This document shows, in pieces, positions 52,255-64,000 of a stretch of 64,000 bases of DNA. Position numbers and translations under genes: made by a program. Numbering within the stretch: the first letter of the stretch is position 1; each line of letters begins with the position of its first letter. This DNA comes from Ichthyophis bannanicus (taxonomy: Eukaryota; Chordata; Amphibia; Gymnophiona; Ichthyophiidae), in assembly GCA_033557465.1 (NCBI GenBank), contig CM066033.1, forward strand, positions 12,029,080 to 12,093,079. Reading direction: 5' to 3'. Under the pieces are notes generated by a model that saw nothing but the letters and a program-made list of their open reading frames with translations, did not search any database and was not told where the DNA came from.

Positions 52255-52570
52255 TTTGCACATACTATGACACTCATGAACCTCACTCCTAAGCCAGGGT
52301 ATGTAAAGTATCAACTCAGTCTCTAGGATTTACTGCTAACGCTTGCCTTAGTAGTTGCATTGTGCCAAGAGAGTTTCCTTCTGGAGTTTCATAAGACATA
52401 ACATATATGGGCAATTTGTTAATATGTGACTTGAAGTTCTCCTTTATCAAGCTTGTGGCTCCCCACAATGATAGGATATATTTCTGTCTTTCTGCCACAT
52501 TTTCTTGGTGCTTCAGATTCTCCCTCTCCACATGAGTCACAGAATAATCACTTGGAATAGACACCTCTCT
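52255..52570 (-). pseudogene. LINE with restriction-like endonuclease, 3' end (copy b)
   Basis: SIPSDYSVTHVERENLKHQE, then LWGATSLIKENFKSHINKLP and LRQALAVNPRD: the continuation after the endonuclease core in such LINEs (DVAVPxDxxVxxxExEK...). The 3' end CATGAACCTCACTCCTAAGC matches copies a, c and d. Confidence 0.6.
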
Positions 52571-53324
52571 CCAGTGTGTGTGCTGTCATTAATTCTCAGT
52601 CTAGCTAGCTTTGTTAGCAATCTTTTTATCACATTCAAAACATGTAACTGGTTTCTCTTCTAACAGTTTTCTCTAAATGAATTAGTTTTGTGCATATTAA
52701 AAAGGCTTTAACAAGTGATATCTGTGAAAATTGTTTCCCATAATGATTTCTTATTCAATACTAGTGACAGCTGAAGAGAGACTTTTTAACATAAGCAGCC
52801 TATATAGCAGTTTTTAAGTAACATATGATCCTATTCTTTTTATTCTAAACATGTTGATCTTCAAAAGTCTTTTTATACATACATTTGTTAGTATTAAGAA
52901 AGGATGATGCAGCTTTTCTATATCTTTTCTTTTTATTTTTTAGTCTTTTGGTTACACTTCTGAAGCGCCTTCCATGCGCTAAGCAGCCACATCGAGTGTA
53001 CCACTACTAGCTTCAGCTGTGAAGATAACTTTTCAAATTGTTTGATGCATTGATGATTATAGGCTTGCAACCAAATCAAATCAAATAAGTTGTAGTGAAG
53101 GGGTGTTTATGACTTATGAGTGACCTAGAACCAAACAAAGGATCCTAATTTTGATTTAAGGCACAAAACTGAGGTCCTTTCCCCTTCTTTTATATAAGGT
53201 TTTTCAATTTTGTTTGAGTTTTCTCAAATTGCATTTGGTGTCATCATTAGGGTGAAAGAATAATTAGAAACAAATCATTTTGGGAACAATATTCATAGAT
53301 TACTTGCGGTGTTAATTATTAGTT

Positions 53325-53379
53325 TTGCGCATACCAGGACAGTCATGAACCTCACTTCTAAGCCAAGGTATGTGGAGTA

Positions 53380-53387
<8 letters not shown>
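53325..53387 (-). repeat. LINE 3'-end fragment (copy c) joined to finger sequence
   Basis: GGACAGTCATGAACCTCACT, then TAAGCCAAGGTATGTGGAG, directly followed by CCAGTGTGGATTCTTTCATG, the complement of a finger linker. Protein-wise this gives HERIHTGDPTPHTLA, finger sequence fused to the LINE end. Confidence 0.65.
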
Positions 53388-56225
<2,838 letters not shown>

Positions 56226-56409
56226 CTATTGAATATAAGTGAAAGTAAGATCACTAATTTTACAGCTATAGAAAAGGACACAGATAATGAATTATCCCCA
56301 TAGAATTCTTCAAAGATATTTGCTGGGTTAAGCTTTATCCACATCATCAGCACTTTTTCTACCCCAAGTGAGAGAAGTATACAAAACATCATATCCACCA
56401 TAAATACCA
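56226..56409 (-). other. Intron flanking the finger exon
   Basis: The acceptor side of the intron upstream (minus strand) of the finger exon. No exon is seen; L2 sequence starts at about 56410. Confidence 0.45.
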
Positions 56410-58249
56410 CTACAGCACCTAACGACCCCTGTCCAGCATTTAGGATAAAATCCCTTCAGTCTGAACTTAGCCCTTTCCTCTCCAAACTCATCGGACTATC
56501 CTTTTCAACGGGGATCTTCCCACAGAGCCCGAAGCATACAGCAATAAGGCCACTACTGAAAAACAGTAAACTTGACCCAGCAAAGATGGATTCCTACAGG
56601 CCAATATCAAGCATCCCGCAGCTAGCTAAGATCATCGAGAAGGTGGTACATCAGCAACTTGACCAACACATTGAGATCAATGCACCCCTCGACCCTTGTC
56701 AACATGGCTTCCGCAGTTCACACGGAGTGGAAACATTGCTAACCACATTATTCAACACCCTTACCATCAGGATCGACAATGTCAAACAAGGATTCGCCCT
56801 GATCTTCCTTGACATTTGCCGCGGTATTCGACACCGTATGTCACGAAATACTCCTCTCCCGTCTTAGTGAGAATGGCGTCCAGGGCAACGCTTTATCATG
56901 GTGCGCCTCGTACCTAACCGATAGATGGCAACAAGTGCGTTCCGGCCTCACAACATCCTCTTCTTTCCTCCAAGAAAAAGGAGTCCCGCAAGGATCTTCA
57001 TTGTCAGCACTCCTATTTAACATCTACATGCAGCCCTTATGCAAACTTGTCCGCTCATTCAACATTAACTGCCTGATCTACACAGATGATGTTCTTCTAT
57101 ATATGCCGTTCCTACTAAACAAACGAGACTTATCACCCCTGACCGCCTGTTTTGATGCGGTTACTGATTGGCTACTCTCACAGAAACTAAGAATAAATTT
57201 TAAGAAAACAGAAGTCCTCTTCCTTACAAGAAACACAACATTCATACTACCGAGCTCCCTGAAGGTCAGGGATGTGGAGCTCCTAAGCAAGCACACAATC
57301 CGGTACCTTGGAGTCACGATCAACCAACATCTCAACATGAAGGCCCAGATAAACAATATGATCAAGGCAATATACAACAAAATCAAGACACTCCGCCACC
57401 TGAGACAACTACTAGAACCAGAAGATTATCGGACAGTTTATCAGGCGTTAATAATCCCACACTTCGACTACGCGAACGCCATACTACACGGCCTTCCAAA
57501 AAAACTCCTTAAACCCGCTTCAACTAGCAATGAACACGGCCGCCAGAGTGCTGCTCGGGACATCAAGGAGGAAACACATAACCCCAATCCTAAAAAACCT
57601 GCACTGGCTCCCAGTTCAATCCAGGATCACCTTCAAAGTCCTGACACTGACTCACAAAGCCATTAATAAAATTCTTCCACGTCACTCACAGATCTCATCC
57701 ATACTACACTCCTAAACAGAGTCAGGAGATCAGCCTCAGTCAATACATTGAACATCCCAAAGGAAATCATAAAATGCTCGCAATCAGCCAAAACCAGAGC
57801 ATTCGCCTTTTATGCACTGACCTGCTGGAACGCCCTACCCCCTGCTATCCGGGCCATAAGTGATCTTGCCCAATTTAGGAAGGCACTTAAACATCACCTG
57901 TTCTTACAATACTACGCACACCCAGGTTACCACACACCCCCTGCCACACCTATGAGCCCATGTAGCCTGCCAAACTCCAACCCTCCTGCTAGTAGCACTT
58001 CACTCATCACATTGAAAACATGATCACTACAGATCCAATTTATATATAGCTGAATGATCCAGGTACATATGTTGATAGTTTATTATTGATCCATGTACAT
58101 ATGTTGATAGTTTACTCTGCACATAGTTACCTTGTTCGTATGTTTCCTGTACATAACCCCCTGTTATAATGTAAATGCAGTTCAATCCCCTGCTCTGCAT
58201 AATTTCGGTTCATGTAAACCGCACTGGTGTAAAGAGCGCGGTATATAAG

Positions 58250-58288
<39 letters not shown>
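56410..58288 (+). pseudogene. L2-type LINE with RT, one frameshift in motif A
   Basis: Frame 1 (56586-56867): YRPISSIPQLAKIIEKVV, DPCQHGFRSSHGVETLLT, FALIFLDI. Frame 2 (56818-57520): FAAVFDTVCHEILLSRL, KGVPQGSSLSALLFNIYMQP, CLIYTDDVLLYM (YTDD), RYLGVTINQHLNMK, HFDYANAILHGLPKK. Then LHWLPVQSRITFKVL (57.6 kb) and WNALPPAIRAI...FRKALKHHLF (57.83-57.9). Tail: GTAAACCGCACTGGTG, GCGCGGTATATAAGAAAG, (AAAT)n to 58288. Motif A (FLDI/SAAFD) is split by a frameshift near 56817. Further stops lie after 57500. Confidence 0.9.
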
Positions 58289-58289
<1 letters not shown>

Positions 58290-58519
58290 GGAGCCATACA
58301 GTATAAAAGAAATGGGGGCTGGTTTTGCTTGTAGACTGGTACAAGTCAGAAATAGCACATGAAGAGAGAAGAACAGACCACTGGATTTCATCCTACTGAT
58401 TCTGGGTGTCTCATCCTCACCTCTAGCCTCTGTCCTGAATCCCTTCACTCACATTACAGCTACTAAAGTCCACTGAGAATTTGCAAAAGACTCTGCAACT
58501 CCCAGATGGACTAGTTATA
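58289..58519. other. Short unassigned spacer
   Basis: Nothing recognised between the L2 tail and the CR1 3' end. Confidence 0.5.
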
Positions 58520-60312
58520 TTCATAGGAACATAAGAAATGTCATACTAGTTCAGACCAAGATCCATCAAGCCCAGTATCCTGTTTCCAACAGTGGCCAAT
58601 CCAAGTTACAAGTACCTAGCAGTTTCCCAAAAAGACATACAGGTTCCAGAATGCTTGTATTGGGGCAAGCAGTGCATTACCCGGGTCTCCTTTGTTAATG
58701 ATTTATGGATCTTTCCTCCAGGAATTTGTCCAAAACCTTTTCAAATCCAGCTACACAAGCAGCTTTTAGTACATCCTCCAGTAATGAATTCTAGAGTTTG
58801 ATTACGTGTTAAATGAAGCAATATTTCCTCTTATTAGTCTTAAACGGGTTACACCATAGCTTCATTGCATGTCCCCTAGTCTTTCTACTTTTTGATGGCG
58901 TAAAGAATTGATCTACGTTTACCTGTTTCACTCTATTCATTAATTTATAGACTTCTAACATATCTCCCCTCAGCCGACTGTTTTCTAGGTTGAAGAGCCC
59001 TAAGATTTTAAACTTCTCCTCATATTCAAGGTGTGGTCGGCACCATGGAACGACAAAGAGGCATTATAATATTCTTTGTTTTATTCTCCATGCCTTGCCT
59101 TATGATTCCTAGCATCTTAGTTGGCTTCCTGGCTGCTACTGCACACTGGGCAGAGGATTTCAATGTGCTATCCACGATGACACCTAAATCTTTTTCCCAG
59201 GTGGTGGTTCCTAATGTGAAACCTTACATCATGTAACTTTAGTTTGGCTTGTTCTTTCCTAGGTGCATCACTTTGCATGTGTCCACATTAAATTTCATCT
59301 GACATTTGAATGTCCAGTCTTCCAATTTATCAAGGTCCTCTTGAAATTTTTCACAATCCTCTTGGGTTTTAACAACTTTGATTAATTTTGGGTCATCTAC
59401 AAATTTGACTCCCTCACTTCTTATTCCCATTTCCAGGTAATTTATAAATATGTTAAAAAGCAGCAGACCCATCACAAATCCCTGTGGTACTTCATTATTC
59501 ACCTTTCTCCATTGAGAAAATTGGCCATTCAGCCTTTCTTCTGCTTTCTATCTTTTAATCAGTTCCTGATCCACAATAATACACTACCTCCCATCCCATG
59601 ACTTTTTAACTTCAACAAGAGTCTCTCATGAGGGACCTTGTCAAAGGCTTTCTGAAAATACAGATACACTATTGACTGGCTCATCTTTGTCTACCTGTTT
59701 ATTCACACCTTCAAAAAAAATATAACAGGTTAGTACAACAAGACGTTCCTTGGCTAAAGCCATGTTGGCCTTCTCCCATTAAACCATGACTATCTACCTG
59801 TTCAGTAATTTTGTTTTTTATAATGGTTTCTACCATTTTGCCGGCAACTGACATCAGGCTCACCAGCCTGTAATTTCCCGAATCACCCCTGGAACCCTTT
59901 TCAAAAATTGGCGTTACATTGGGTATTCTCCAATTTTCAGGTACTACAGATTACTAATAGTAGGTCTACAGTCTCATATTTCAGTTCTTTCAACACCCTC
60001 GGATGTATACCATCCAGTCCAGGTAATTTGCTACTCTTTATCAAATAGTTGCAATATACCTTCCTGATTTATTGTTATTTCTTTCAAATCTTCTGATGTA
60101 TCATTTTTAAATACAATTTCAGTCATGGGTACCTTCCCTACATCTTCTTCAGTAAAGACCGAAGCAAAGACTTCATTCAGTTTCTCCGCTATGGCTATGT
60201 CCCCTCTTAGTGCCCCTTTTACCCCTCTATCATCTAATGGTCTAACTGACTCTGTCCCAGGTTTTTTGCTATGAATGTACTTGAAAAAGTCTTCACTACC
60301 AGGGTCGTCCAT
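58520..60312 (-). pseudogene. CR1 LINE, 3' half (RT), degraded
   Basis: The 3' end on the plus strand is ATAGGAACATAAGAAATGTC with CAAGCCCAGTATCCTG. Minus-strand coding: DDPGSEDFFKYIHSKKPGTE (60.3 kb), ADKLNEVFASVFTEED-like (EKLNEVFASVFTEEDVGKVP), QLFDKE, then NNEVPQGFVMGLLLFNIFIN (59.5 kb), GVKFVDDPKLIK (motif C, FVDD), MKFNVDTCKVMHLGKNKPN. It is the same element as 61725-62155 and 63517-63935, split by two insertions. Confidence 0.85.
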
Positions 60313-61009
60313 TCCTGCTATTCATCCCCTCTGCCGACCCCGAATAATTTCCCTGCATTTTGTATGGGGGGGTGGTTAGGATGGCGTGAGGGCGAGAAGT
60401 AGCCCCGGATATACAGAGCCGATTCCAATGTCGGTCCTGTATGTCTGGGGCTGGCAGACTGTACGGGGAACTTATTCCACCTCTGAGATAGAATAAGTTC
60501 CCCTAATCGGCAGGGAACAGCAGGCATGGGCATTGAAAGAAGTAGGAGGGGATAGAGGAGATTCCCCACAGACCGAACCTGGCCTTGGGGTGCCAGATTG
60601 GGGGTTGGGCTGCGGGGAATGCAAAATCTGCTTGGGGGCCAGGGATCACGGTTCTTGAATGGAGACACGGTGCCATAGCGCCTGGACGTCATGGTACCAC
60701 GGCTCCATTCAGGAGCCCTGACTGAGTTATCTGGGCAAGGCCTGTATGTGCAGGCTGACTGGGATCGAGGTCCCGTCCTGCACATACAGGCCAGTACGCA
60801 ATTCTGATCCCACAGGGCTAGACGTGCCCCACATGATCAGAATCATGGCTAACTCTCTGTGTCCGATCAGGACCGGGCACACAGAGGGCCAGGACATCCA
60901 GGATGGAATCGGGCCCTATGTGTTTTTGCTTTCACAGCAAGCTTCTTCTCAAATTCTCTCTGTGCCGGCCTTATCAATTACTTGCATATAACTTGCCAGT
61001 GCTTATGTT
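60313..61009. other. Unclassified insert rich in perfect hairpins
   Basis: This sequence interrupts the CR1. It holds at least four inverted repeats: 60465-60477 with 60491-60503 (13 of 13), 60656-60676 with 60691-60711 (18 of 21), 60739-60754 with 60777-60792 (16 of 16), and CTCTGTGT/ACACAGAG at 60855-60885. No coding region is recognised. It may be the 5' part of the L2 that follows or a separate foldback element. Confidence 0.6.
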
Positions 61010-61725
61010 TCCAGATTTCATCTTTTGCCTCCTTTTTCTATTTCCTGGACTATTACATGGACCACCCAAACAATCAGACCCCTACGGATGGCACAAAATT
61101 CTGCTGCCCGCATCATCACCGGATCATAAATTCCTCGCTCCCCCCGAGCCAAATGCATTGGCTTCCGATTGCCTCCGGGATCAAATTCAAAATAGATCTC
61201 AACATATACAAGATCCAGCACAACTTGTCCCCTGACATTCTCGTCAACATGAACACAAGCACAAGACCCAAACGACGTAACAGAGTGGAAACCATTCAGA
61301 CCTCTAGCATCTACTCTAAAACCACCCAATCCACATCTGCAAGAGCATTGTCACTAGCAGTACCGGCCCTCTGGAACTCCCTTCCATATGACCTGAGAGC
61401 CACCACTGATGTCAAGGTCTTCAGGAAGAAACTCAAACCTTATCTTTTCATAGAACACTACGGAGCCGTCACTTAATGCACAACTCCCCCTCCTCCCTTT
61501 GACCCCCCCCCCCCTGACAAAATCAGCTGACTCAAATCATGACATTTGTAAATATTGTATATACGCCTCTTTGTAAATAAGTTGCTATCAAGAACCTCCC
61601 GCATGTCCCCAACCCCACACGACTATGTAACGTATAACTGCCATGTATCATGTTTTTTTTATCATATAAACCGCTTTGATTATAGGACAAGGCAGTATAT
61701 AAAACCTGTTAAATAAATACATTTC
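61010..61725 (+). pseudogene. L2-type LINE 3' fragment
   Basis: QMHWLPIASGIKFKIDLNI (LHWLPI motif), then SARALSLAVPALWNSLPYDL, VFRKKLKPYLFIEHYG. Tail: ATAAACCGCTTTGATTATAG, GGCAGTATATAAAACCTG, TTAAATAAATAC ending at about 61722. It interrupts the CR1 on the minus strand. Confidence 0.85.
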
Positions 61726-62155
61726 CTGAAAGATGTTTGTTTTGCTACAACAGCCTCTTTCACCTCACCTTTAAACCATGCTGGCAGGTTTCTGGACTTC
61801 TTTTCACTTTTCTTAAAGCCTGGAATATAGCTGGTCTGGGCTTCCAATATAGTATTTTTAAAACACCACCCATGCTTGATTTAAATTTTTAACCTTTACT
61901 GCTGCTCCTTTTTAGCTTTTTTCTTGACTATTTCTCTCATTTTATCATAGTTTCCCTTTTGAAAGTTAAAAGGCAGTGCTGTGGATTTCCCTGCTGTCCT
62001 TCCTCATTTATTAAATCGAAAGCGATCACGCTATGATCACTATTGCCAAGTGTCCCCAACATCCTTATCTCTTGCACAAGATCTTGGGTTCCACTAAGGA
62101 CTAGGTCCAAAATGGCTTCCCCTCTTGTCGGTTAATTAACCAGCTGCTCCAAGAG
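61726..62155 (-). pseudogene. CR1 LINE, middle segment
   Basis: On the minus strand NDCLLEQLVN then PTRGEAILDLVLSGTQDLV (endonuclease C-terminus, 62.1 kb), GNSDHSVI-like, down to LPAWFKGEVKEAVVAKQTSF (61.75 kb). It bridges the pieces to either side. Confidence 0.75.
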
Positions 62156-63516
62156 GCAGTCATTTATTTATTTATTTATTTATTTAGTGTACATTTGTAA
62201 CCCGCTGCTTCCAGTGATCAGCAGCGGTGTCTATACATAGGAGGTTTGGCTGTACTGGCCAGGATTAATTTATATACAATGTGATTTGGGGGGGGGGGGG
62301 GGGATAGAGCACAGCAAGCATAGGGTTACAAGATTTACAGTAGATTGAATATTGTAGTTACATACAAGTACTTAATACATATTTACAGTGGCTGCCTGTT
62401 AGGGCTTTACAAATGATGACCCTTATATACAAATTTACACATTGCTGAGTTTACTTCAGGAGGTTAGTATATTTCATGTGGTTAAGTTGTAATGTGCTTG
62501 GAAAAGATGTGTCTTGAGTAGTTTTCTAAAGTCTTTCAAATCACTGACTTCACGTAGTTCGGTTGGCAATCGGTTCCAGAGTGCTGGAGCTGTAAAGGAG
62601 AAAGCTCGGTTGCTGGTGCAAGCATTAACCTTTGCGAAGCACTTCGGGATACAGAGGGTGTTGAGGTTCTGTGTTCTTCTACTTCTATTGCTAGGTAGTT
62701 TTGCTATTAGGCTGTTGAGGTGTGATGGCGCTATATCATGTATGAGTTTGAATGTAGTGACTAGGACTTTGTATTGAATGCGGGCTGTGATGGGGAGCCA
62801 GTGGAGCTCCATTAGTGCGGGTGTGATGTGGTCGGAGAGGCCCTTCTGCATGATGATTCGGGCTGACACATTTTGTGCCATTTGCAAAATATTGATAGTT
62901 TTTCTTGGCAGGCCTTGCAGTATGGCATTGCAATAGTCCAGGTGTGGAATGATGAGGGCTTGTGCGACTGATCTGAAGTCAGTATGATCGAGGATGTTAC
63001 GCAGGGGCTGTATGACTCTTAATTTGTGAAAAATAGCCCGATTGGTAATACGAAGGTGCTTGTCCATATTCAGGTTGCTGTCAAGCATCACTCCCAAATA
63101 TTTTATCTCTGCTTTGATGTTGTAGATATTATTGTTCATGGTGACTGTTGTCGGGGGCTCGAATCCTGGTTTCCTGGAGATACACATTGCTTCTGTTTTC
63201 TTGTGGTTAATGGACATATTATTGCATTGTAGCCAGACTTGAAGCTCGTGTAGGCATTTCTCTAGGTTGCAGAGATTCGGGTTGTTTACGTCTAGTTGCG
63301 TATATAGCATTAGGTCATCTGCGTAGATATGGTAGTTGATGGTATAGTCCTGGAAAATCTTGCATACTGGTTGAAGGTATAAGTTGAATAGGAGAGAGGA
63401 GAGGGCAGAGCCCTGTGGAATGCCTTGGGTTTGTGGGAAGGGGGTGGCTTTGACATTGTTGAAATTGACCTGCTGCATTCGGTTTGTGATGTACGAGGAG
63501 AAACTTTGTGATGTAC
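62156..63516 (-). pseudogene. L2-type LINE, 5'-truncated, 334-codon open RT end
   Basis: The long minus-strand frame 63478-62474 carries QGIPQGSALSSLLFNLYLQP (motif B), YHIYADDLMLYTQLD (motif C YADD intact), KTEAMCISRKP, EIKYLGVMLDSNLNMDKHL, HLDYCNAILQGLPRKTINIL, LHWLPITARIQYKVL, ALWNRLPTELREV and FRKLLKTHLF. No stop or frameshift lies in this stretch, so the copy is young. Motif A and everything 5' are lost. The 3' end on the plus strand is (TTTA)n at 62163-62185, then TGTACATTTGTAACCCGC. An 18-base G run lies near 62287. It interrupts the CR1 endonuclease. Confidence 0.9.
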
Positions 63517-63935
63517 ATCTAGAAACTTTATCTCCCTAGCATGTACTGCCATGACAGTGACCCAGTTGATACCAGGGTAAATGAAATCACCTACAATTAT
63601 TACTGCATTGTAACTTTTGTTAGCTTCCCTCATTTCTTTGAGCATTTCATCATCCATCTGTTCATTCTGACCAGGTCGGTAGTACACCCCCAATGCCATC
63701 GCCTTCCTCTTTTTACACGGCATTTTAAATCAATAGAGGTTCTATAGTGTATTTTCTTTCCTGCAAAATTTTAATCCTGTGTGACTCAATGCCCTCTCTA
63801 ACAGAGTAGATAAAATGGGTGGAAGGGTTGCGCTCTGTCATTATGATATAATTTGTACCCAATATCACAATGTCCCACTGACTGATATCTCAGAGATCAG
63901 ATAGGAGGAGGACAATCATATCTAACCTCTCATTC
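63517..63935 (-). pseudogene. CR1 LINE endonuclease segment
   Basis: Minus strand: MALGVYYRPGQNEQMDDEML, KEMREANKSYNAVIIVGDF, IYPGINWVTVMAVHAREIKF, LDV. GDFIYPGINW is the GDFN-P-I-W endonuclease motif with Asn changed to Ile. The reading continues after the L2 insertion at 62155 (NDCLLEQLV). Sequence above 63760 is less certain. Confidence 0.75.
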
Positions 63936-64000
63936 TTAAGCGTCCCTCCAGTCCAGTCCTTTTTCTCTGGGTGTGCTCCCATTCCAGCAGCTTGGAGACT
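63936..64000 (+). repeat. DIRS family B terminus entering from the right edge
   Basis: CTTAAGCGTCCCTCCAGTCC, then TCTCTGGGTGTGCTCCC and CAGCAGCTTGGAGACT match the family B termini (34665, complement of 13990-14030) and the second half of the DIRS-3 ICR. An element should continue beyond 64000. Confidence 0.75.

Overview
This is vertebrate nuclear DNA. It shows spliced KRAB zinc-finger exons with GT/AG junctions, a decayed C2H2 finger exon, and a very dense load of DIRS, CR1, L2, RTE, L1-like and hAT elements. The KRAB exon set, with long acidic linker exons after the KRAB-A box, together with abundant tyrosine-recombinase (DIRS) retrotransposons and L2/CR1 LINEs, fits an amphibian, most likely a caecilian. 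That assignment is inference from family knowledge, not a database result.

Host genes. (1) A plus-strand KRAB-type gene has six recognisable coding exons at 1183-1230, 3423-3549 (KRAB-A box), 4151-4264, 4428-4541, 18554-18682 and 25461-25568. All junctions after the KRAB box are phase 1. No plus-strand finger exon follows inside the window, so its last exon lies downstream or is lost. (2) A minus-strand finger exon of a related paralogue starts at 56225 with a phase-1 acceptor. It decays through frameshifts to about 53380, with scattered finger debris to about 50950. Its upstream exons would lie to the right.

Mobile DNA, left to right. A foldback hairpin is at 140-360. Intron 4 of the KRAB gene holds a complete but degraded DIRS (about 7669-13535) with matched terminal repeats and internal complementary region (ICR), a DIRS terminus fragment (13540-14035), and a 5' DIRS portion with gag and reverse transcriptase (RT) (14639-17713). 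Intron 5 holds a CR1 with a long RT frame (19209-20757), a hAT-type MITE (21044-21485), and a second DIRS with full terminal-repeat/ICR architecture (about 21563-25262). Downstream of exon 6 come a hAT transposon with 8-bp target duplications (25715-28689), an L2 (28698-30072), an unrecognised 289-codon frame (30993-31862), an RTE/BovB-like LINE (31870-34508), a near-complete minus-strand DIRS (34622 to the gap), a 500-bp gap (40214-40713), and another minus-strand DIRS (40714-50441) split by an L1-like LINE (41529-46432) whose target duplication is visible. A palindromic MITE is at 50599-50783. The right end is a CR1 (minus) split by two L2 insertions, and another DIRS terminus starts at the window edge.

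No autonomous element here looks fully intact. Frameshifts, stops or catalytic substitutions are visible in nearly every coding region. The most unusual signals are: perfect 5' splice-donor sequences at the outer edge of the right terminal repeats of two different DIRS families; LINE 3' ends repeated inside the dying zinc-finger array; a run of strong hairpins at 60.45-60.93 kb; and the unrecognised 30993-31862 frame.
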